Source: Candidatus Marinarcus aquaticus (lineage in GTDB: Bacteria > Campylobacterota > Campylobacteria > Campylobacterales > Arcobacteraceae). Taken from it: a stretch of 64,000 bases of DNA. Of this stretch, positions 63,433 to 64,000 are shown one piece after another (the first letter of the stretch is position 1; every line of letters begins with the position of its first letter). Location: the NCBI RefSeq assembly GCF_004116335.1, contig NZ_PDKN01000001.1, positions 310,001-374,000 of the forward strand, in the 5' to 3' direction. The position numbers were made by a program, and so were the translations under genes. The notes under the pieces are model-generated. The model ran no database searches. It worked only from the letters and a program-made list of their open reading frames with translations, and was not told the DNA's origin.

Positions 63433-64000
63433 AACTGTACTCTTCTGTGAGTTTATTGTAAAACTTCACATATTCAGTGTCACCTGTGTCTCGTGCTTTC
63501 ATTGCAGGACGTGGGTGTTCATTAAGTTTACCTGTAATCATGTATGGCACAGAGTAACCCCAGTCAAGCTCTTTTTCAAGATCAACAATATAATCTTCAA
63601 TGAATTTAAGCACAGGAAGCAGTTTGTATTTTGGGTTCTTTAAAAATCCAACTAAAAGCTCCATTGGACAGTTTCCTGCTCCTCGTCCAAGTCCTGAAAC
63701 TGTTACGTCTAAATAACTTGCACCATACATCATTGCTTCAAGTGTATTGGCGTATGCCAGTTGTAGGTTGTTGTGTGCATGAATACCGATTTGTTTCCCG
63801 TTATTTTGAGCTACATTAAGGTACTTCTCCGTTAGGGCATTGATTTGTTCAGGGTAGAATGAACCAAAGCTGTCTGCAATATAGATGATATCTACATTCG
63901 TTTTGCTCAATTCATTTAACACATCATCCAATTCATGGTCAAATGATTTTGAAATCGCCATGATATTACAGGTTGTTTCATACCCTTTTGCATGAAAGTC
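63431..64000 (-). CDS. Aldolase-type TIM-barrel protein (HMGL-like), 5' end outside the window
   Basis: The C-terminal 189 codons of a gene that runs off the right edge; the frame is open to base 64000 with no start needed inside. DIIYIADSFGSFYPEQ, IGIHAHNNLQLAYANTLEAMMYGASYLDVTVSGLGRGAGNCPMELLVGFL is the metal-binding barrel end of the pyruvate-carboxyltransferase/HMG-CoA-lyase family, close to 4-hydroxy-2-oxovalerate aldolase. The exact reaction is not predictable. Confidence 0.85.
   Translation of the reverse strand, partial: DFHAKGYETTCNIMAISKSFDHELDDVLNELSKTNVDIIYIADSFGSFYPEQINALTEKYLNVAQNNGKQIGIHAHNNLQLAYANTLEAMMYGASYLDVTVSGLGRGAGNCPMELLVGFLKNPKYKLLPVLKFIEDYIVDLEKELDWGYSVPYMITGKLNEHPRPAMKARDTGDTEYVKFYNKLTEEYS

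Noticed and set aside
1-64000. tRNA, rRNA, CRISPR arrays and insertion sequences.
   Set aside because: I looked through the intergenic gaps and saw no tRNA-like cloverleaf, rRNA segment, regularly spaced repeats or transposase gene. A tRNAscan or Infernal run would be needed to exclude short or unusual RNAs.

Overview
The window looks like chromosome of a Campylobacterota bacterium, most likely a marine member of Arcobacteraceae. This is inferred from low G+C (about one third), CiaB, a 115-kDa-class NAD-glutamate dehydrogenase, a periplasmic FdhABC formate dehydrogenase with Campylobacterota-style accessory genes, extended -10 promoters of the form TGnTAnAAT without clear -35 boxes, and closely packed operons. 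I see no rRNA, tRNA, CRISPR array, insertion sequence or prophage.

Layout. 1-8 kb: a DsbA-like oxidoreductase, a TauE/MFS pair, an alanine/glycine symporter, a histidine kinase/response regulator pair, aspartase and a one-domain asparaginase. Together these suggest sensing and breakdown of small amino acids. 8-13 kb: a four-gene ABC-2 export operon of the YbhGFSR type on the minus strand, then ferritin. 13.6-20.7 kb: Mn-pyrophosphatase, a second TSUP transporter, GNAT and AraC proteins, a leucine-rich leader peptide before a 2-isopropylmalate synthase that lacks its regulatory domain, a DJ-1 protein, a DNA-alkylation-repair protein and YbaK. 20.8-29.4 kb: NAD-glutamate dehydrogenase, two proteins of unknown function, CiaB (with a zinc-peptidase-like motif) and HtpG. 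29.5-36.4 kb: an AT-rich gene with a HEPN-like motif, Aat, small and paralogous proteins of unknown function, a tandem universal stress protein, DUF4197, a candidate small RNA and DedA. 36.4-46.9 kb: a nitrate-sensor-type chemoreceptor, DbpA helicase, parvulin, HD hydrolase, PIN-PhoH, an EAL phosphodiesterase/diguanylate cyclase pair and small proteins. 46.9-49 kb: a chromosomal GP88-family protein beside a SelD homologue that has lost its active-site residues.

49-61.7 kb is the formate dehydrogenase region. A substrate-binding-protein/histidine-kinase/response-regulator operon points left. A nine-gene fdh operon points right: a ferredoxin-like protein, TorD-type chaperone, Tat peptide, FdhA, FdhB, FdhC, FdhD, a small CQLG-motif protein and a cysteine-desulfurase-like protein. 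Two nearly identical 18-bp operator-like palindromes lie between them, 53 bp apart. FdhA carries Cys where many relatives carry selenocysteine, which fits the decayed SelD. 61.8-64 kb holds a TM2 protein, a DoxX-like gene broken by one TGA codon and preceded by a Fur-box-like sequence, a lipoprotein, and an aldolase cut by the window edge.

The strongest leads are: the candidate C/U-loop small RNA at 34904-35033, which resembles Helicobacter RepG in design; the leucine leader paired with a regulatory-domain-less synthase; the SelD-like/GP88 pair; and the twin operators with the three-gene sensor next to fdh. Several convergent gene pairs share one hairpin that contains or touches both stop codons.
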